64,000 nt of DNA from Klebsiella sp. RHBSTW-00484 (GCF_013705725.1 NZ_CP055481.1:1612001-1676000), one strand, 5' to 3'. Shown: positions 1-9,466, counted from the first letter of the stretch. Notes: generated by a model not told the origin, from the sequence alone. Numbers and translations are program-made.

Positions 1-1
1 T

Positions 2-304
2 CATACGATGATGGACATGCCGCATGACATGTCATCATCTGAAATGACCATGATACAGAGTGATGCGACTGTCATACAGACGTCACACCACATGCCAGCC
101 GATCATGCGGAGGCCTGCGGTTACTGTGTGCTGTTGGCTCATGTGCCGGGCTTAATCTTCGCGCTGATGCTGCTGGTCAGCTTGATGCTTCGGCGTCAGC
201 GAGCTCCTGTAGCCCGAAGGGTACTGAAATACTGTTATGACTTTCACTGGCTTTATCCTCACACTCGCGCACCTCCCCACCAGTCTGCTTCTCCCTTTGC
301 ATAA
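2..304 (+). CDS. DUF2946 family protein, 5' end outside window
   Basis: The reading frame is open to the left edge, so the start is probably outside the window. The visible part has a Met/His-rich stretch (repeated M, H and D residues over the first 35 residues), then the Cys-Gly-Tyr-Cys motif followed by His-Val-Pro-Gly and a hydrophobic segment, which is the usual C-terminal half of DUF2946 proteins. These are small inner-membrane proteins of unknown function, often found next to TonB-dependent copper receptors. The PepSY gene follows on the same strand after about 50 nt, so the two are likely co-transcribed. The family assignment rests on the motif; a copper role is inference. Confidence 0.7.
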   Translation, partial: HTMMDMPHDMSSSEMTMIQSDATVIQTSHHMPADHAEACGYCVLLAHVPGLIFALMLLVSLMLRRQRAPVARRVLKYCYDFHWLYPHTRAPPHQSASPFA

Positions 305-357
305 AAAATAAAGTGCGCTCTGCGCAACGTTCTCTTTTGCTTTCGAAAAGGAAAAGT

Positions 358-1728
358 ATGACTACCTGCACCTCGCGCGCGGCATGGCTAAACCTGCTGC
401 GTCGTCTTCATTTCTATATCGGATTGTTTATCGGGCCGTTTATTTTTGTCGCTGCCCTGACCGGTACGCTGTATGTCGCTACTCCGCAACTGGAAAACTG
501 GCTTTATCAGGATGCGCTTTATGGCACTTTCGATGGGGAAAAACAGCCACTTAGTGCACAAATTATGGTAGCGAAAGAGGCTACCCAGGGAAATCTCCAT
601 CTACAGGCTGTTCGTCCTGCGATAAGCGCGGGAGAGACAACCCGAGTGATGTTCGCCGATCCTAATCTTGGCGAGTCTGAAACGCGGGCAATTTTTGTTG
701 ATCCGGTAACCTTGCGGGTGAGAGGCGATATGGCGGTTTATGGTACCAGCGGTATATTGCCCCTGCGTCAGTGGATTGATTATGCCCATCGCTCACTGCT
801 CTTGGGTAACGCTGGACGACTGTACAGCGAACTGGCGGCTTCCTGGATGTGGGTTGCCGCTCTTGGAGGGATTGCGCTGTGGTCGATGACCCGCCCGCGT
901 CGTCGGATTAACAATAAGCTGCAGAATAGCCGACGCCTGCATGTTTCCCTTGGATGGGCGCTGCTGATTGGCATGCTGCTGTTCTCTGCGACTGGTTTAA
1001 CCTGGTCGCAATGGGCCGGTGGTAATGTTGATAAGATACGCTCCGCTTTTGGTTGGCTGACGCCGCAGGTGAATACGCAGTTGCAAAGTGCAGTTCCAGC
1101 AGTTCACGATCCGCATGCAGAACACCATATGGAGGATATGGCTATGGGGGGGATGGCATCGTCCCTGGACGTAGAGGATTTTGACAAGGTTCTGCTGGTT
1201 GCTCACGCGGCGGGTCTGGATGCCAGCAAGCTGGAGATTCGCCCGCCGTCGGGTTCCGGGCGTGCGTGGACGGTAAATGAAATCGACAGGAGCTGGCCTA
1301 CACAGGTTGATGCTGTAGCGATCGACGGTTCAAATATGCAGATCGTAGATCGTACTCATTTTTCTGACTTTCCATTAATGGCGAAGCTAACCCGCTGGGG
1401 CGTTGATTTTCATATGGGGATTCTGTTTGGTCTCGTAAATCAGCTGCTACTTATCGCCTTCGGTACTGCACTCTGCGTGATGATAGTGGTGGGGTACCGT
1501 TTGTGGTGGATCCGCCGTCCGGTGCATGCGGGGTTTAACCCGGCCGATACGCTAATACAGGCGTGGTTTGGTTTAGCATGGCCCGCTCGTATGGTTACTA
1601 CCATTATTGCGGCGTTGTTAGGGTTGGCACTGCCGCTAATGGGGATCAGCCTCGCTGTATGTCTCGCCGTTGATTACCTGCGCTGGCGCGTAGCAACGGC
1701 GATGATAAGGGCTAAATCAGTCGAGTAG
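358..1728 (+). CDS. PepSY-associated TM helix protein (putative metal or ferri-siderophore reductase)
   Basis: 456 aa. The ATG was chosen over an upstream in-frame GTG at 313 because it follows a purine-rich AAAAGGAAAAG site. There is a transmembrane helix near residues 20-45, a PepSY-type periplasmic region, a TM near 145-185, another near 200-225, and TM segments near the C-terminus. Histidines typical of the PepSY_TM family sit at H18 (RRLHFYIGL), H144 (AHRSLLLG), H195 (RRLHVSLGW) and H352 (FHMGILFG). In characterised relatives such as PiuB/FpvG-like proteins these are thought to bind haem for metal reduction. A periplasmic loop around residues 250-270 is rich in His and Met. Substrate unknown; iron or copper is possible. 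Confidence 0.75.
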   Translation: MTTCTSRAAWLNLLRRLHFYIGLFIGPFIFVAALTGTLYVATPQLENWLYQDALYGTFDGEKQPLSAQIMVAKEATQGNLHLQAVRPAISAGETTRVMFADPNLGESETRAIFVDPVTLRVRGDMAVYGTSGILPLRQWIDYAHRSLLLGNAGRLYSELAASWMWVAALGGIALWSMTRPRRRINNKLQNSRRLHVSLGWALLIGMLLFSATGLTWSQWAGGNVDKIRSAFGWLTPQVNTQLQSAVPAVHDPHAEHHMEDMAMGGMASSLDVEDFDKVLLVAHAAGLDASKLEIRPPSGSGRAWTVNEIDRSWPTQVDAVAIDGSNMQIVDRTHFSDFPLMAKLTRWGVDFHMGILFGLVNQLLLIAFGTALCVMIVVGYRLWWIRRPVHAGFNPADTLIQAWFGLAWPARMVTTIIAALLGLALPLMGISLAVCLAVDYLRWRVATAMIRAKSVE

Positions 1729-1733
1729 ATTGT

Positions 1734-2216
1734 TTAAGGCGTGCTGATGACGACCGTGACGCGGCGGTTTTCAGCACGTCCTTTTGCAGTATCGTTACTG
1801 GCTATCGGGTATTTTTTACCTAATCCGCGGGTTGTTAAATTAGTGCGCGGGATATTGGCACCTTCGGCCCATGCATCTGCCACGCTGTTAGCGCGCTTAA
1901 GCGATAACATTTCGTTGTAGCTGTCTTCGCCATAATTATCAGTGTGACCTTCCAGGCGACTGTGCGTAATACCGGTCGTAGCCAGACGTGAAGCCATAGT
2001 ATGGATTTGCTGTTTACTATCGGCGCGCAGATGGTAGTCGTTTTTGTCAAATAAGATGGTGTCAGATAATCCTAATGACCAGTCGCCGTTAGTTTCAGTG
2101 AAGCCATATGATTTCATTGCTGTAATTTGTTCCGCAGAAAATTTCCCTTGTGGGGCCTGGCAGCCGGTGAGAAAAAGCGCGGCCAGTAAGGCAGGAGCAA
2201 AATATTTTCTGATCAT
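1734..2216 (-). CDS. yfiB: OmpA-family outer membrane lipoprotein YfiB
   Basis: 160 aa, the expected YfiB length. There is a signal peptide with lipobox LFLTGC (Cys19) and a C-terminal OmpA-like peptidoglycan-binding domain with the LEGHTDNYGE and SLKRANSVADAW motifs. YfiB sits in the outer membrane and, when activated, titrates the periplasmic repressor YfiR away from the diguanylate cyclase YfiN, raising c-di-GMP. It is the last gene of a yfiR-yfiN-yfiB operon, 11 nt after yfiN, and ends 5 nt from the convergent PepSY gene with no clear terminator between them. Confidence 0.93.
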   Translation of the reverse strand: MIRKYFAPALLAALFLTGCQAPQGKFSAEQITAMKSYGFTETNGDWSLGLSDTILFDKNDYHLRADSKQQIHTMASRLATTGITHSRLEGHTDNYGEDSYNEMLSLKRANSVADAWAEGANIPRTNLTTRGLGKKYPIASNDTAKGRAENRRVTVVISTP

Positions 2217-2227
2217 CGTGATTCCTT

Positions 2228-3451
2228 TTATTTTTGCGTGTGCTGTAAGCGCCGGTGTTTCATCCGATACATATTTTGATCGGCAAGCTCTTGCAGATTT
2301 TCCGCTGAGGCATGTTCCCAGGTTAAAGCATAACCCATACTCAGTGACAGCCTGGCGGTGTGGCCGTTATGTAGATTAAACGGCTGGAGAAACTGTTCGG
2401 ATAACGAATGGCAGAGCGCCTGGACTTCAGCCTCTGTACGAACATTACGTAGCAAAATGGCAAATTCATCGCCGCCCAGGCGCCATGCCTGGTGCTGTTT
2501 ACCAACAAAAGTCATAAGACGACTGGCGACTTCGATTAATACTTTGTCGCCTGCGGCATGACCCCAATTATCGTTAATGTATTTGAAGTTATCGCCATCG
2601 AGAAACAACAACGCTGAACTACTGTGTACGGTTTCGTCTTTCATTAACTCATTAATGACATTGCGAAAAGCGGCTCTGTTAGCGAGTCCGGTCAACGGAT
2701 CGTGCAGTGAACTGCGCAGGAGCTGGGCATTTTTGGCCTGAAGCTGCTGCCGCCAGTCCTCCATTTCTCCCAGTAGACTGTTAAAGTCCTGGGCAAACAG
2801 GTGAAACTCTTCGATATGTTCTTCGGGAACCCGGCGAGAAAAATGACGGTTTTTCCGAATGTCGTGTACCACGTCGGTAATGCTCTGTAGCGCGGTCACA
2901 ATCCCGCGGTGTAGAGAGTGAGTAAGTAGTAAAGCAATGCATGAGGCCAGAAAAATACTCCCGGTCAGCACAATAATCGAGACGCCGAGAAAGTGGCTTA
3001 TTAGTTTGTCCAGAGCTGTCAGACGAAGTTCGCCTATTATTTTCCCCTGGTGCCAGATAGGTTGCACCGTTGGTTCCGGGAACAGCCATTTACTAATAAC
3101 GCCGCTGATTTTTTCCTGGTTGACCAGATGATTGTTATGCCATGCCGCAAAGTGTTTTTGTTGGTTATCCAGCACGACTGCTTTGGAAAATTGCCCCTGT
3201 CTTCCTAGCGTTGCGAGCGTATCTTCGGCTGCTGAGCTATCACCAAAAACAAGCGCGGCCTCCAGGCTACGTCCCATGGTGGCGGCGGTAAGTTCCAGAT
3301 TTTTTTGCGCATATTGCTTGAGCGTAAATATGGAGGCTGTGCTGAGCAACAGCCAGACTAAGGTCATGGAGATAACCACGCTTATCATGCTGATACGGCG
3401 TAGTGCTTTTTTAAATGTGGGGCGCGGAGCCTGAGAAAGATCCTTATTCAT
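2228..3451 (-). CDS. dgcN: Diguanylate cyclase YfiN/DgcN
   Basis: 407 aa from the ATG that begins MNKDLSQ; an upstream in-frame start lies inside yfiR and is less likely. An N-terminal TM helix (about 25-50), a periplasmic sensor loop, a second TM (about 155-180), a HAMP-like linker, and a GGDEF domain with an intact [12 protein letters not shown] active site can be seen. It makes c-di-GMP from two GTP and is held inactive by periplasmic YfiR; in E. coli it can also localise to the division site. The start overlaps the end of yfiR by 8 nt, so translation of the two is probably coupled. Confidence 0.93.
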   Translation of the reverse strand: MNKDLSQAPRPTFKKALRRISMISVVISMTLVWLLLSTASIFTLKQYAQKNLELTAATMGRSLEAALVFGDSSAAEDTLATLGRQGQFSKAVVLDNQQKHFAAWHNNHLVNQEKISGVISKWLFPEPTVQPIWHQGKIIGELRLTALDKLISHFLGVSIIVLTGSIFLASCIALLLTHSLHRGIVTALQSITDVVHDIRKNRHFSRRVPEEHIEEFHLFAQDFNSLLGEMEDWRQQLQAKNAQLLRSSLHDPLTGLANRAAFRNVINELMKDETVHSSSALLFLDGDNFKYINDNWGHAAGDKVLIEVASRLMTFVGKQHQAWRLGGDEFAILLRNVRTEAEVQALCHSLSEQFLQPFNLHNGHTARLSLSMGYALTWEHASAENLQELADQNMYRMKHRRLQHTQK

Positions 3452-3953
3452 GTGATTTCTTCCGGGCAAGCATCAGTACGTCTGGATTGACCCGCACGCC
3501 GCTATGCGTCAGGACATCCAGATTTACGGAAAATCTTACTCTCTCGTCATTTATAAGCAGACAAAAAGCGCTACCAATAGAACAATCAGGATTCTGTTCT
3601 GCGATAAGTAATAAGGGGCGGGATCTATATTTGGTTGTAAATTCAGACTGCTCGGTGGGTGATTCACTACCAAAATAAAAACCATCGCAGGTCGTTTGTA
3701 AGGCTTCCTCTATATCACGCACAACAATTGGCTGATAGGGCAAAGATTCCGGAGTTTCTTCAGCCAGGCTGCGGATATAACGTGATGTCGAAAAAATGCA
3801 TAACCTGGGTGGGCCAGATAACTTAGGCCAACGTGTATAAGTCACAATTCCTGAAACGATTGCGCGAACATTTTCAGGAGGTCCGGAGGCAACAGCGGAG
3901 ATACCCACGATCGATAATACTAAAGTCAAAAAGAGACGGTGAAGAACTGTCAT
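3444..3953 (-). CDS. yfiR: Periplasmic regulator YfiR
   Basis: 169 aa with an N-terminal signal peptide (hydrophobic residues 5-22, Ala-rich cleavage region) and the YfiR/DUF4154 fold, including the conserved [11 protein letters not shown] segment and several Cys residues that form disulfides in the family. It is a soluble periplasmic inhibitor of YfiN that links redox or envelope state to c-di-GMP output. It is first in the operon and divergent from aroF across 342 nt. The yfiL gene that E. coli carries between aroF and yfiR is not seen here. Confidence 0.9.
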   Translation of the reverse strand: MTVLHRLFLTLVLSIVGISAVASGPPENVRAIVSGIVTYTRWPKLSGPPRLCIFSTSRYIRSLAEETPESLPYQPIVVRDIEEALQTTCDGFYFGSESPTEQSEFTTKYRSRPLLLIAEQNPDCSIGSAFCLLINDERVRFSVNLDVLTHSGVRVNPDVLMLARKKSHE

Positions 3954-4130
3954 TGCGGATCCGTCAGGTTGTCATAGCGTGGGGGATGCAGATCGCTGAT
4001 ACCCGGGCGAAGAATAGCATTATTGGTCAAAATCGTCATTAGCCAGACTTATGGCTTTGAGATAATTCTCACCAGGATTTTTCGTAAAGGAAAAGGATGA
4101 ACCGAAACGGCAAGTTTGGTTTTTCAGGAT

Positions 4131-4148
4131 TGTAAATTTAAATGTACA
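4131..4148. promoter_or_regulatory. TyrR box (distal) upstream of aroF
   Basis: TGTAAATTTAAATGTACA matches the TyrR consensus TGTAAA-N6-TTTACA in both half sites with two mismatches. It lies 53 bp (centre to centre) upstream of the next box. The yfiR-aroF gap of 342 nt holds this box, two more, and the aroF promoter; I see nothing else in it. Confidence 0.8.
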
Positions 4149-4183
4149 TCAATGATGAATTTTAGCGCCTTTTAATTTGCGTG

Positions 4184-4201
4184 TGTAAAGTAAAATTTAC
4201 G
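4184..4201. promoter_or_regulatory. TyrR box (strong) upstream of aroF
   Basis: TGTAAAGTAAAATTTACG is a near-perfect TyrR site (TGTAAA-N6-TTTACA). It lies just upstream of the -35 element and 23 bp from a weaker box, the strong/weak pairing used for tyrosine-dependent TyrR hexamer repression in E. coli. Confidence 0.88.
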
Positions 4202-4206
4202 GAATA

Positions 4207-4224
4207 TGGATTGAAATCTTTACT
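4207..4224. promoter_or_regulatory. Weak TyrR box overlapping the aroF -35
   Basis: TGGATTGAAATCTTTACT keeps a good right half (TTTAC) and a poor left half. It overlaps the -35 hexamer, as expected for a box that needs tyrosine and co-operation with the adjacent strong box. Confidence 0.55.
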
Positions 4225-4238
4225 TTGTATGGTATCGT
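4211..4238 (+). promoter_or_regulatory. aroF promoter
   Basis: TTGAAA (-35) and TATCGT (-10) with 16-bp spacing, at the place and with nearly the sequence known for E. coli aroF. Confidence 0.7.
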
Positions 4239-4295
4239 TACGTCATCCTCGTTGAGGAAATAACTATCGCAAACGAGCTATACAGGATCGCAATC

Positions 4296-5366
4296 ATGCA
4301 AAAAGACGCGCTGAACAACGTACACATTACCGACGAACATGTTTTGATCACCCCGGATCAGTTGAAGGCTGAATTCCCGCTGAGCGTTGAGCAGGAAGCG
4401 CAAATTGCGCAGTCTCGTCAGACTATTTCCGACATTATTGCCGGACGCGATCCGCGTCTGTTAGTGGTGTGTGGTCCTTGCTCAATTCACGATCCAGAAG
4501 CTGCGATTGAATATGCTCACCGTTTTAAAGCCCTTGCCGCAGAGGTCAGCGATAGCCTCTATCTGGTAATGCGCGTCTATTTTGAAAAACCTCGTACCAC
4601 CGTCGGCTGGAAAGGGCTGATTAACGATCCGCATATGGATGGTTCGTTTGATGTTGAAGGTGGTCTGAAGATTGCGCGCCATCTGCTGGTTGAACTGGTG
4701 AATATGGGGCTGCCGTTAGCAACGGAAGCGCTGGATCCAAATAGTCCTCAGTACCTCGGCGATCTGTTTAGCTGGTCTGCTATTGGTGCGCGTACCACCG
4801 AGTCTCAGACTCACCGCGAGATGGCCTCTGGTTTGTCTATGCCGGTGGGTTTTAAAAATGGCACCGACGGGAGCCTGGCGACGGCAATTAACGCCATGCG
4901 CGCTGCAGCTATGCCGCACCGTTTTGTCGGTATCAACCAGGCGGGGCAGGTTTGCCTGTTGCAAACTCAGGGCAACCCGAATGGTCATGTGATTCTGCGC
5001 GGCGGCAAAACATCGAACTACGGTCCGGAAGATGTTGAGAAATGTGAAAAAGAGATGACTCAGGCGGGACTGAAACCGTCGCTGATGGTAGATTGCAGTC
5101 ATGGGAATTCCAATAAAGACTTCCGTCGCCAGCCTACGGTTGCAGAATCCGTTGTTGCGCAAATCAAAGATGGCAATCGTTCCATAATTGGCCTGATGAT
5201 TGAGAGTAATATTCATGAAGGTAACCAGTCATCTGAGCAGCCGCGTTGCGATATGAAATACGGTGTATCAGTGACCGATGCCTGCATCAGTTGGGAAACC
5301 ACTGACGCGTTGCTCCGCGAGCTTGATAGGGATCTGCGCAGCCATCTGGCGGCCCGTGTAGTGTAA
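4296..5366 (+). CDS. aroF: DAHP synthase, tyrosine-sensitive (AroF)
   Basis: 356 aa, the same length as E. coli AroF and nearly identical in sequence. It condenses phosphoenolpyruvate and erythrose 4-phosphate to DAHP, the first step of the shikimate pathway, and is feedback-inhibited by tyrosine. Visible motifs are the metal-binding VCGPCSIHD, KPRTTVGWKGL, IGARTTESQ and the C-terminal DCSHGNSNKD. The N-terminal sequence QKDALNNVHITD is specific to AroF rather than AroG or AroH. It forms the aroF-tyrA operon (9-nt gap) under TyrR control from the boxes upstream. Confidence 0.98.
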   Translation: MQKDALNNVHITDEHVLITPDQLKAEFPLSVEQEAQIAQSRQTISDIIAGRDPRLLVVCGPCSIHDPEAAIEYAHRFKALAAEVSDSLYLVMRVYFEKPRTTVGWKGLINDPHMDGSFDVEGGLKIARHLLVELVNMGLPLATEALDPNSPQYLGDLFSWSAIGARTTESQTHREMASGLSMPVGFKNGTDGSLATAINAMRAAAMPHRFVGINQAGQVCLLQTQGNPNGHVILRGGKTSNYGPEDVEKCEKEMTQAGLKPSLMVDCSHGNSNKDFRRQPTVAESVVAQIKDGNRSIIGLMIESNIHEGNQSSEQPRCDMKYGVSVTDACISWETTDALLRELDRDLRSHLAARVV

Positions 5367-5375
5367 GAGGATTGT

Positions 5376-6497
5376 ATGGTTGCTGAACTGACCGCGTTAC
5401 GCGATCAAATTGATGAAGTCGATAAGGCGTTGCTGGAGCTTCTGGCACGCCGTCTGGAATTGGTTGCTGAAGTCGGTGAAGTTAAAAGCCAATATGGGCT
5501 GCCGATTTATGTTCCTGAGCGTGAGTCGGCAATGCTGGCCTCCCGGCGTGAAGAGGCCGCAGCGCTTGGTGTTCCTCCAGACCTTATCGAAGATGTACTG
5601 CGTCGCGTGATGCGCGAGTCTTACTCCAGCGAGAACGACAAAGGTTTTAAAACGCTGTACCCGAACCTGCGTCCGGTTGTTATTGTCGGTGGCGGTGGGC
5701 AGATGGGACGTCTTTTTGAGAAGATGCTGACGCTTTCCGGCTATCAGGTTCGTATCCTGGAGAAAGATGACTGGTCACGGGCGGAGGAGATGGTTGCTGA
5801 TGCGGGTATGGTCATCGTCAGCGTGCCAATTCACACGACTGTGGCAACGATTGCACAGCTGCCGCCGCTGCCAGAGGACTGCATCCTGGTCGATCTGGCA
5901 TCGATCAAAGCCGAACCGTTGCAGGCGATGTTAGCCGCGCATAAAGGGCCAGTGTTGGGTCTGCATCCAATGTTCGGTCCGGATAGCGGTAGCCTGGCGA
6001 AACAGGTAGTGGTGTACTGCGATGGTAGCCAGCCAGAAGCCTACCAGTGGTTCCTGGAGCAAATTCAGGTCTGGGGTGCGCGACTGCACCGCATTAGCGC
6101 TGTCGAACATGACCAGAATATGGCCTTTATTCAGGCGCTGCGCCACTTTGCGACTTTCGCTTATGGGCTTCACCTGGCCGAAGAGAATGTACGCCTTGAG
6201 CAATTGCTGGCACTATCGTCACCTATCTATCGCCTGGAGTTGGCGATGGTTGGTCGACTGTTTGCTCAGGATCCGCAGCTTTATGCTGATATTATTATGT
6301 CCTCAGAAAATAATCTGGCGCTGATCAAACGCTATTACCAGCGTTTTGGTGAAGCGATTAACCTGCTGGAGCAGGGGGATAAACAGGCATTTATCGATAG
6401 TTTCCGTAAGATTGAGCACTGGTTTGGTGACTACGCTCAGCGCTTCCAGAGCGAAAGCCGGACGTTGCTGCGGCAGGCAAATGATAATCGGCAGTAG
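5376..6497 (+). CDS. tyrA: Chorismate mutase / prephenate dehydrogenase (TyrA)
   Basis: 373 aa, as in E. coli. The N-terminal AroQ-type chorismate mutase domain (about residues 1-90, with [19 protein letters not shown]) is fused to a NAD-dependent prephenate dehydrogenase with the Rossmann motif [10 protein letters not shown] near residue 105 and the catalytic-region motif LGLHPMFGP near 195. It converts chorismate through prephenate to 4-hydroxyphenylpyruvate for tyrosine. It is co-transcribed with aroF and ends at an intrinsic terminator. Feedback inhibition by tyrosine is known for the family. Confidence 0.98.
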   Translation: MVAELTALRDQIDEVDKALLELLARRLELVAEVGEVKSQYGLPIYVPERESAMLASRREEAAALGVPPDLIEDVLRRVMRESYSSENDKGFKTLYPNLRPVVIVGGGGQMGRLFEKMLTLSGYQVRILEKDDWSRAEEMVADAGMVIVSVPIHTTVATIAQLPPLPEDCILVDLASIKAEPLQAMLAAHKGPVLGLHPMFGPDSGSLAKQVVVYCDGSQPEAYQWFLEQIQVWGARLHRISAVEHDQNMAFIQALRHFATFAYGLHLAEENVRLEQLLALSSPIYRLELAMVGRLFAQDPQLYADIIMSSENNLALIKRYYQRFGEAINLLEQGDKQAFIDSFRKIEHWFGDYAQRFQSESRTLLRQANDNRQ

Positions 6498-6518
6498 GTC
6501 GTAAAACACGTATACAAT

Positions 6519-6552
6519 AAAAGCCAGAGGGGTTATCCACTGGCTTTTTTTA
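6519..6552 (+). terminator. aroF-tyrA terminator
   Basis: AAGCCAG and CTGGCTT form a stem around a short loop and are followed by a run of T residues, 22 nt after the tyrA stop. It ends only about 14 nt before the start codon of the next gene. Confidence 0.85.
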
Positions 6553-6566
6553 TAGGGATGAGAACG

Positions 6567-7439
6567 ATGGCTGAACCACAACCGCTGTTTGATTACGCAG
6601 GACATTTGCCGGAATGTCCGACCTGGAGCGAGGCCGAACAGGTGTTGTACTGGGCCGATATTATGGAGTGTGAGATTCACCGCTACGATGTGCAGAACGG
6701 TGAACATCTGGTGCTGCAATTTCCCGAAGAGGTGGGTTGTTTTTCGCTGCGGGAGAAGGGCGGTTTCATTGTCGCTTTACGTAGCGCCATCTGGCTTACT
6801 GATGCTCACGGCCTACTGCAGCGAAAAGTGTGCGATAACCCTGGTAATCCGCAGTTAGCTCGTTTTAATGATGGTGGAACCGATCGCGATGGTCGCTTTT
6901 ACGCGGGGACCTTTTGGGGGCCAGGTGACTTTAACGGTGCGCTTTTGATGCGTATTGATAACTATCTCTCTCCGCAGGTTATTCAGTGCGATATCCACGG
7001 CGCCAACGGCCTGGCATTTAGCGAAGATAAGTGCTGGATGTATACTTCGGATACGCCAAATGCAGTTATTTATCGTACGCCGCTGGATGAACAGGGTGAG
7101 CCGGGTAAGCGCGAGATCTTTCGTCGCTTTCAATCGGGGGAAGGGATCCCGGATGGTGCTGCTGTTGATATTGAAGGATGCTACTGGAGTGCAATGTTTG
7201 ACGGCTGGCGTATTGCACGCTTTTCACCAGCGGGTGAGCAGTTGGAAGAATATTGTTTACCAGTTCGTTGCCCGACGATGGTCTGTTTTGGCGGTGCGGA
7301 TATGAAGACTCTCTACATCACTACCACGCGGGAGAATATGGATTCCGATGAAGTGGCGAAGTATCCGCTCTCCGGTGCGATCTTCACCCTGCCGGTAGCG
7401 GTGGCAGGGATGAAGAAATTGCCATTTATCGAGCGTTAA
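6567..7439 (+). CDS. SMP-30/gluconolactonase/LRE family protein
   Basis: 290 aa from the second ATG, which has AGGG 9 nt upstream; the first ATG (6558) lies directly against that site. It is a six-bladed beta-propeller of the SMP-30/gluconolactonase family: PECPTW near the N-terminus carries the metal-ligand Glu, then [26 protein letters not shown] (Asn ligand), [10 protein letters not shown] and GIPDGAAVD (Asp ligand). The family hydrolyses sugar lactones with a divalent metal; the substrate here cannot be read. E. coli has no gene at this place. It starts 14 nt after the tyrA terminator and its stop codon overlaps the stop of convergent pheA. Confidence 0.88.
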   Translation: MAEPQPLFDYAGHLPECPTWSEAEQVLYWADIMECEIHRYDVQNGEHLVLQFPEEVGCFSLREKGGFIVALRSAIWLTDAHGLLQRKVCDNPGNPQLARFNDGGTDRDGRFYAGTFWGPGDFNGALLMRIDNYLSPQVIQCDIHGANGLAFSEDKCWMYTSDTPNAVIYRTPLDEQGEPGKREIFRRFQSGEGIPDGAAVDIEGCYWSAMFDGWRIARFSPAGEQLEEYCLPVRCPTMVCFGGADMKTLYITTTRENMDSDEVAKYPLSGAIFTLPVAVAGMKKLPFIER

Positions 7440-8596
7440 ACTGGATCGACCGGCACCACGTTTTCGCTGGGGTAGCAGCCCAGCACTTTCATCGAACGGG
7501 TAATCTCGGCCAGCTCTTTCAGTGCCTTACGCATGGACAGTGATTCCAGATTGGCCTGGATATCCAGATAAAACATCTCTTCCCACGGATTGCCATGAAT
7601 TGGGCGCGATTCCAGCTTAGTCATGATCAGATTGTGGTTGCGCAGTACCAGTAGCGCCTCCACCAGGGCACCAGCTTGTTGGCCGGTGGCCATCAGCAAG
7701 GTTGTTTTCGCCGGAACCTGATCGGAAACGTTTACCGCTTTGCGGGCTAAAATCAGGAAACGGGTGATGTTTTGCGTCTGGTTAGCCAGGCAGTGTTCCA
7801 GAACCTGTAAACCATGCAGAGCGCCGCCCGCTTCGCTACCCAATGCGGCAACAGTCGGTGAGTTAGCCTGTGCCACTTTTTCCATTGCTGAGGACGTGCT
7901 GTCAGTATATTCAATGTTCCAGTGCGGATAGCGGCTAAGATACTGACTGCACTGCTGGAACGGCTGCGGGTGACTGTAGACGGTTGTAATTTGCTGCGCA
8001 TCGGTTGATGTCGACACCAGCACGCAGTGATCGATAGGCAGAGTCAGCTCGCCAACGATAGACAAGCTAGTGTGCTGCAGAAGGTCGTAAACATCATTGA
8101 TACCGCCGGAGCTGGTATTTTCAATCGGGACGACGGCATAGTCAGCCTGGCCGGTTTCCACCTGCTCAAAGATATCGGCGAATTTAGCGCAACCACTTTC
8201 GATAAACTGTTCGAAGTGGCGGGCGGCATACTGACGAGAAGCAAGGTGCGAGTATGAGCCTTTAGGCCCGAGAAACGCCACGCGCGCGGAGTGCGGGTTG
8301 ATTTTATTCAGGTGCTGCTGCAATAGCGTTTGCTGAGTGAGGACCGAGTCTTCAATGATCAACTGGAACAGTCGCGTAATGTAATGAGCATCAAGATGGT
8401 GGTTCTTCCCTATTGTCATCAGGCGTTCCAGCAAGTCGCGCTCACGGTCGATATCGCGTACCGGACGATGTGATGCCAGCTTGGCTTTTCCGACCTCCAC
8501 GGCCAGGCCGCGGCGCTCCGCCAGCAGCGCAAGCAGTTTCTCATCCAGAGCGCTTATCTTATCGCGTAGGGCCAGTAATGGGTTTTCCTCGGTCAT
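7436..8596 (-). CDS. pheA: Chorismate mutase / prephenate dehydratase (PheA)
   Basis: 386 aa, the E. coli length. Domains in order: AroQ chorismate mutase (about 1-90), prephenate dehydratase (about 100-285, with [10 protein letters not shown] and the TTVYSHPQ region) and a C-terminal ACT domain whose GALVEAL and KLESRPI motifs bind phenylalanine for feedback inhibition. It makes phenylpyruvate for phenylalanine synthesis. It is preceded by the pheL leader and attenuator, so it is controlled by Phe-tRNA supply. Its stop overlaps that of the convergent SMP-30 gene by 4 nt. Confidence 0.98.
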   Translation of the reverse strand: MTEENPLLALRDKISALDEKLLALLAERRGLAVEVGKAKLASHRPVRDIDRERDLLERLMTIGKNHHLDAHYITRLFQLIIEDSVLTQQTLLQQHLNKINPHSARVAFLGPKGSYSHLASRQYAARHFEQFIESGCAKFADIFEQVETGQADYAVVPIENTSSGGINDVYDLLQHTSLSIVGELTLPIDHCVLVSTSTDAQQITTVYSHPQPFQQCSQYLSRYPHWNIEYTDSTSSAMEKVAQANSPTVAALGSEAGGALHGLQVLEHCLANQTQNITRFLILARKAVNVSDQVPAKTTLLMATGQQAGALVEALLVLRNHNLIMTKLESRPIHGNPWEEMFYLDIQANLESLSMRKALKELAEITRSMKVLGCYPSENVVPVDPV

Positions 8597-8626
8597 ATGT
8601 GTTGCCTTTCTTGTTATTGATTATCA

Positions 8627-8656
8627 ATAAAAAAGGCCTCCCGTTTGGGAGGCCTT
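8627..8656 (-). terminator. pheA attenuator (terminator hairpin)
   Basis: GGCCTCCC and GGGAGGCC form a perfect 8-bp stem with a 4-nt loop, followed on the minus strand by a run of T residues, between pheL and pheA. It stops transcription when the Phe-rich leader is translated without stalling. Confidence 0.93.
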
Positions 8657-8702
8657 GTAGTTCGTCTTCGCATTCTTTATCACACGACGAATTGCCTCCC
8701 AT

Positions 8703-8750
8703 TCAGGGGAAGGTAAAAAAGAATGCGAAGAAGAACGGGATCAGTTTCAC
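8703..8750 (-). CDS. pheL: Phenylalanine operon leader peptide PheL
   Basis: 15 codons, MKLIPFFFAFFFTFP, with seven Phe residues in two runs of three plus one. It differs from E. coli PheL at residue 3 (Leu for His) and starts with GTG, not ATG. Ribosome stalling at the Phe codons when charged tRNA-Phe is scarce allows the antiterminator to form and pheA to be transcribed. Confidence 0.93.
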   Translation of the reverse strand: MKLIPFFFAFFFTFP

Positions 8751-8777
8751 GATGAATTCCTTGAGTTAGTGGGGATT

Positions 8778-8807
8778 ACAGTACCTGTACTGTTTTCATT
8801 CTGTCAA
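8778..8807 (-). promoter_or_regulatory. pheL-pheA promoter
   Basis: TTGACA (-35) and TACTGT (-10) with 18-bp spacing on the minus strand. The -10 lies in the 16-bp palindrome ACAGTACCTGTACTGT, a symmetry I recall being present, with a different centre, in E. coli pheA. Confidence 0.75.
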
Positions 8808-8831
8808 TAAAAAACGCGCCCGAAGGCGCGT
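8807..8831 (-). terminator. raiA terminator
   Basis: On the minus strand ACGCGCC-TTCG-GGCGCGT is followed by a T-run: a 7-bp GC stem with a stable UUCG loop, 27 nt past the raiA stop. The T-run touches the pheL -35, so the two units are tightly packed. Confidence 0.9.
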
Positions 8832-8857
8832 GGCATGACACAAGCTTAAGTTAAGGA

Positions 8858-9272
<415 letters not shown>

Positions 9273-9417
9273 TTTTATTGTCACTTTTTGTCAACAAATT
9301 CATTTTGTGAGGCAGGACAGGAACAGATGAGATTTTACTTGTCGAATGGAAGAAAGAGAGCCATATTTGATGAGTTAACCCGGCGCTAAACCGCTTCAGC
9401 TAAGGGTCTTCAATGAA

Positions 9418-9450
9418 TAAAAAAACGGCAGCCATTTTGACTGCCGTTTT
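9418..9450 (-). terminator. bamD terminator
   Basis: ACGGCAG and CTGCCGT pair around a 9-nt loop, with a T-run on the minus strand side, about 20 nt after the bamD stop. The 190 nt between here and the raiA promoter hold nothing I recognise. Confidence 0.88.
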
Positions 9451-9466
9451 GCTTATCTAAAGGCGA

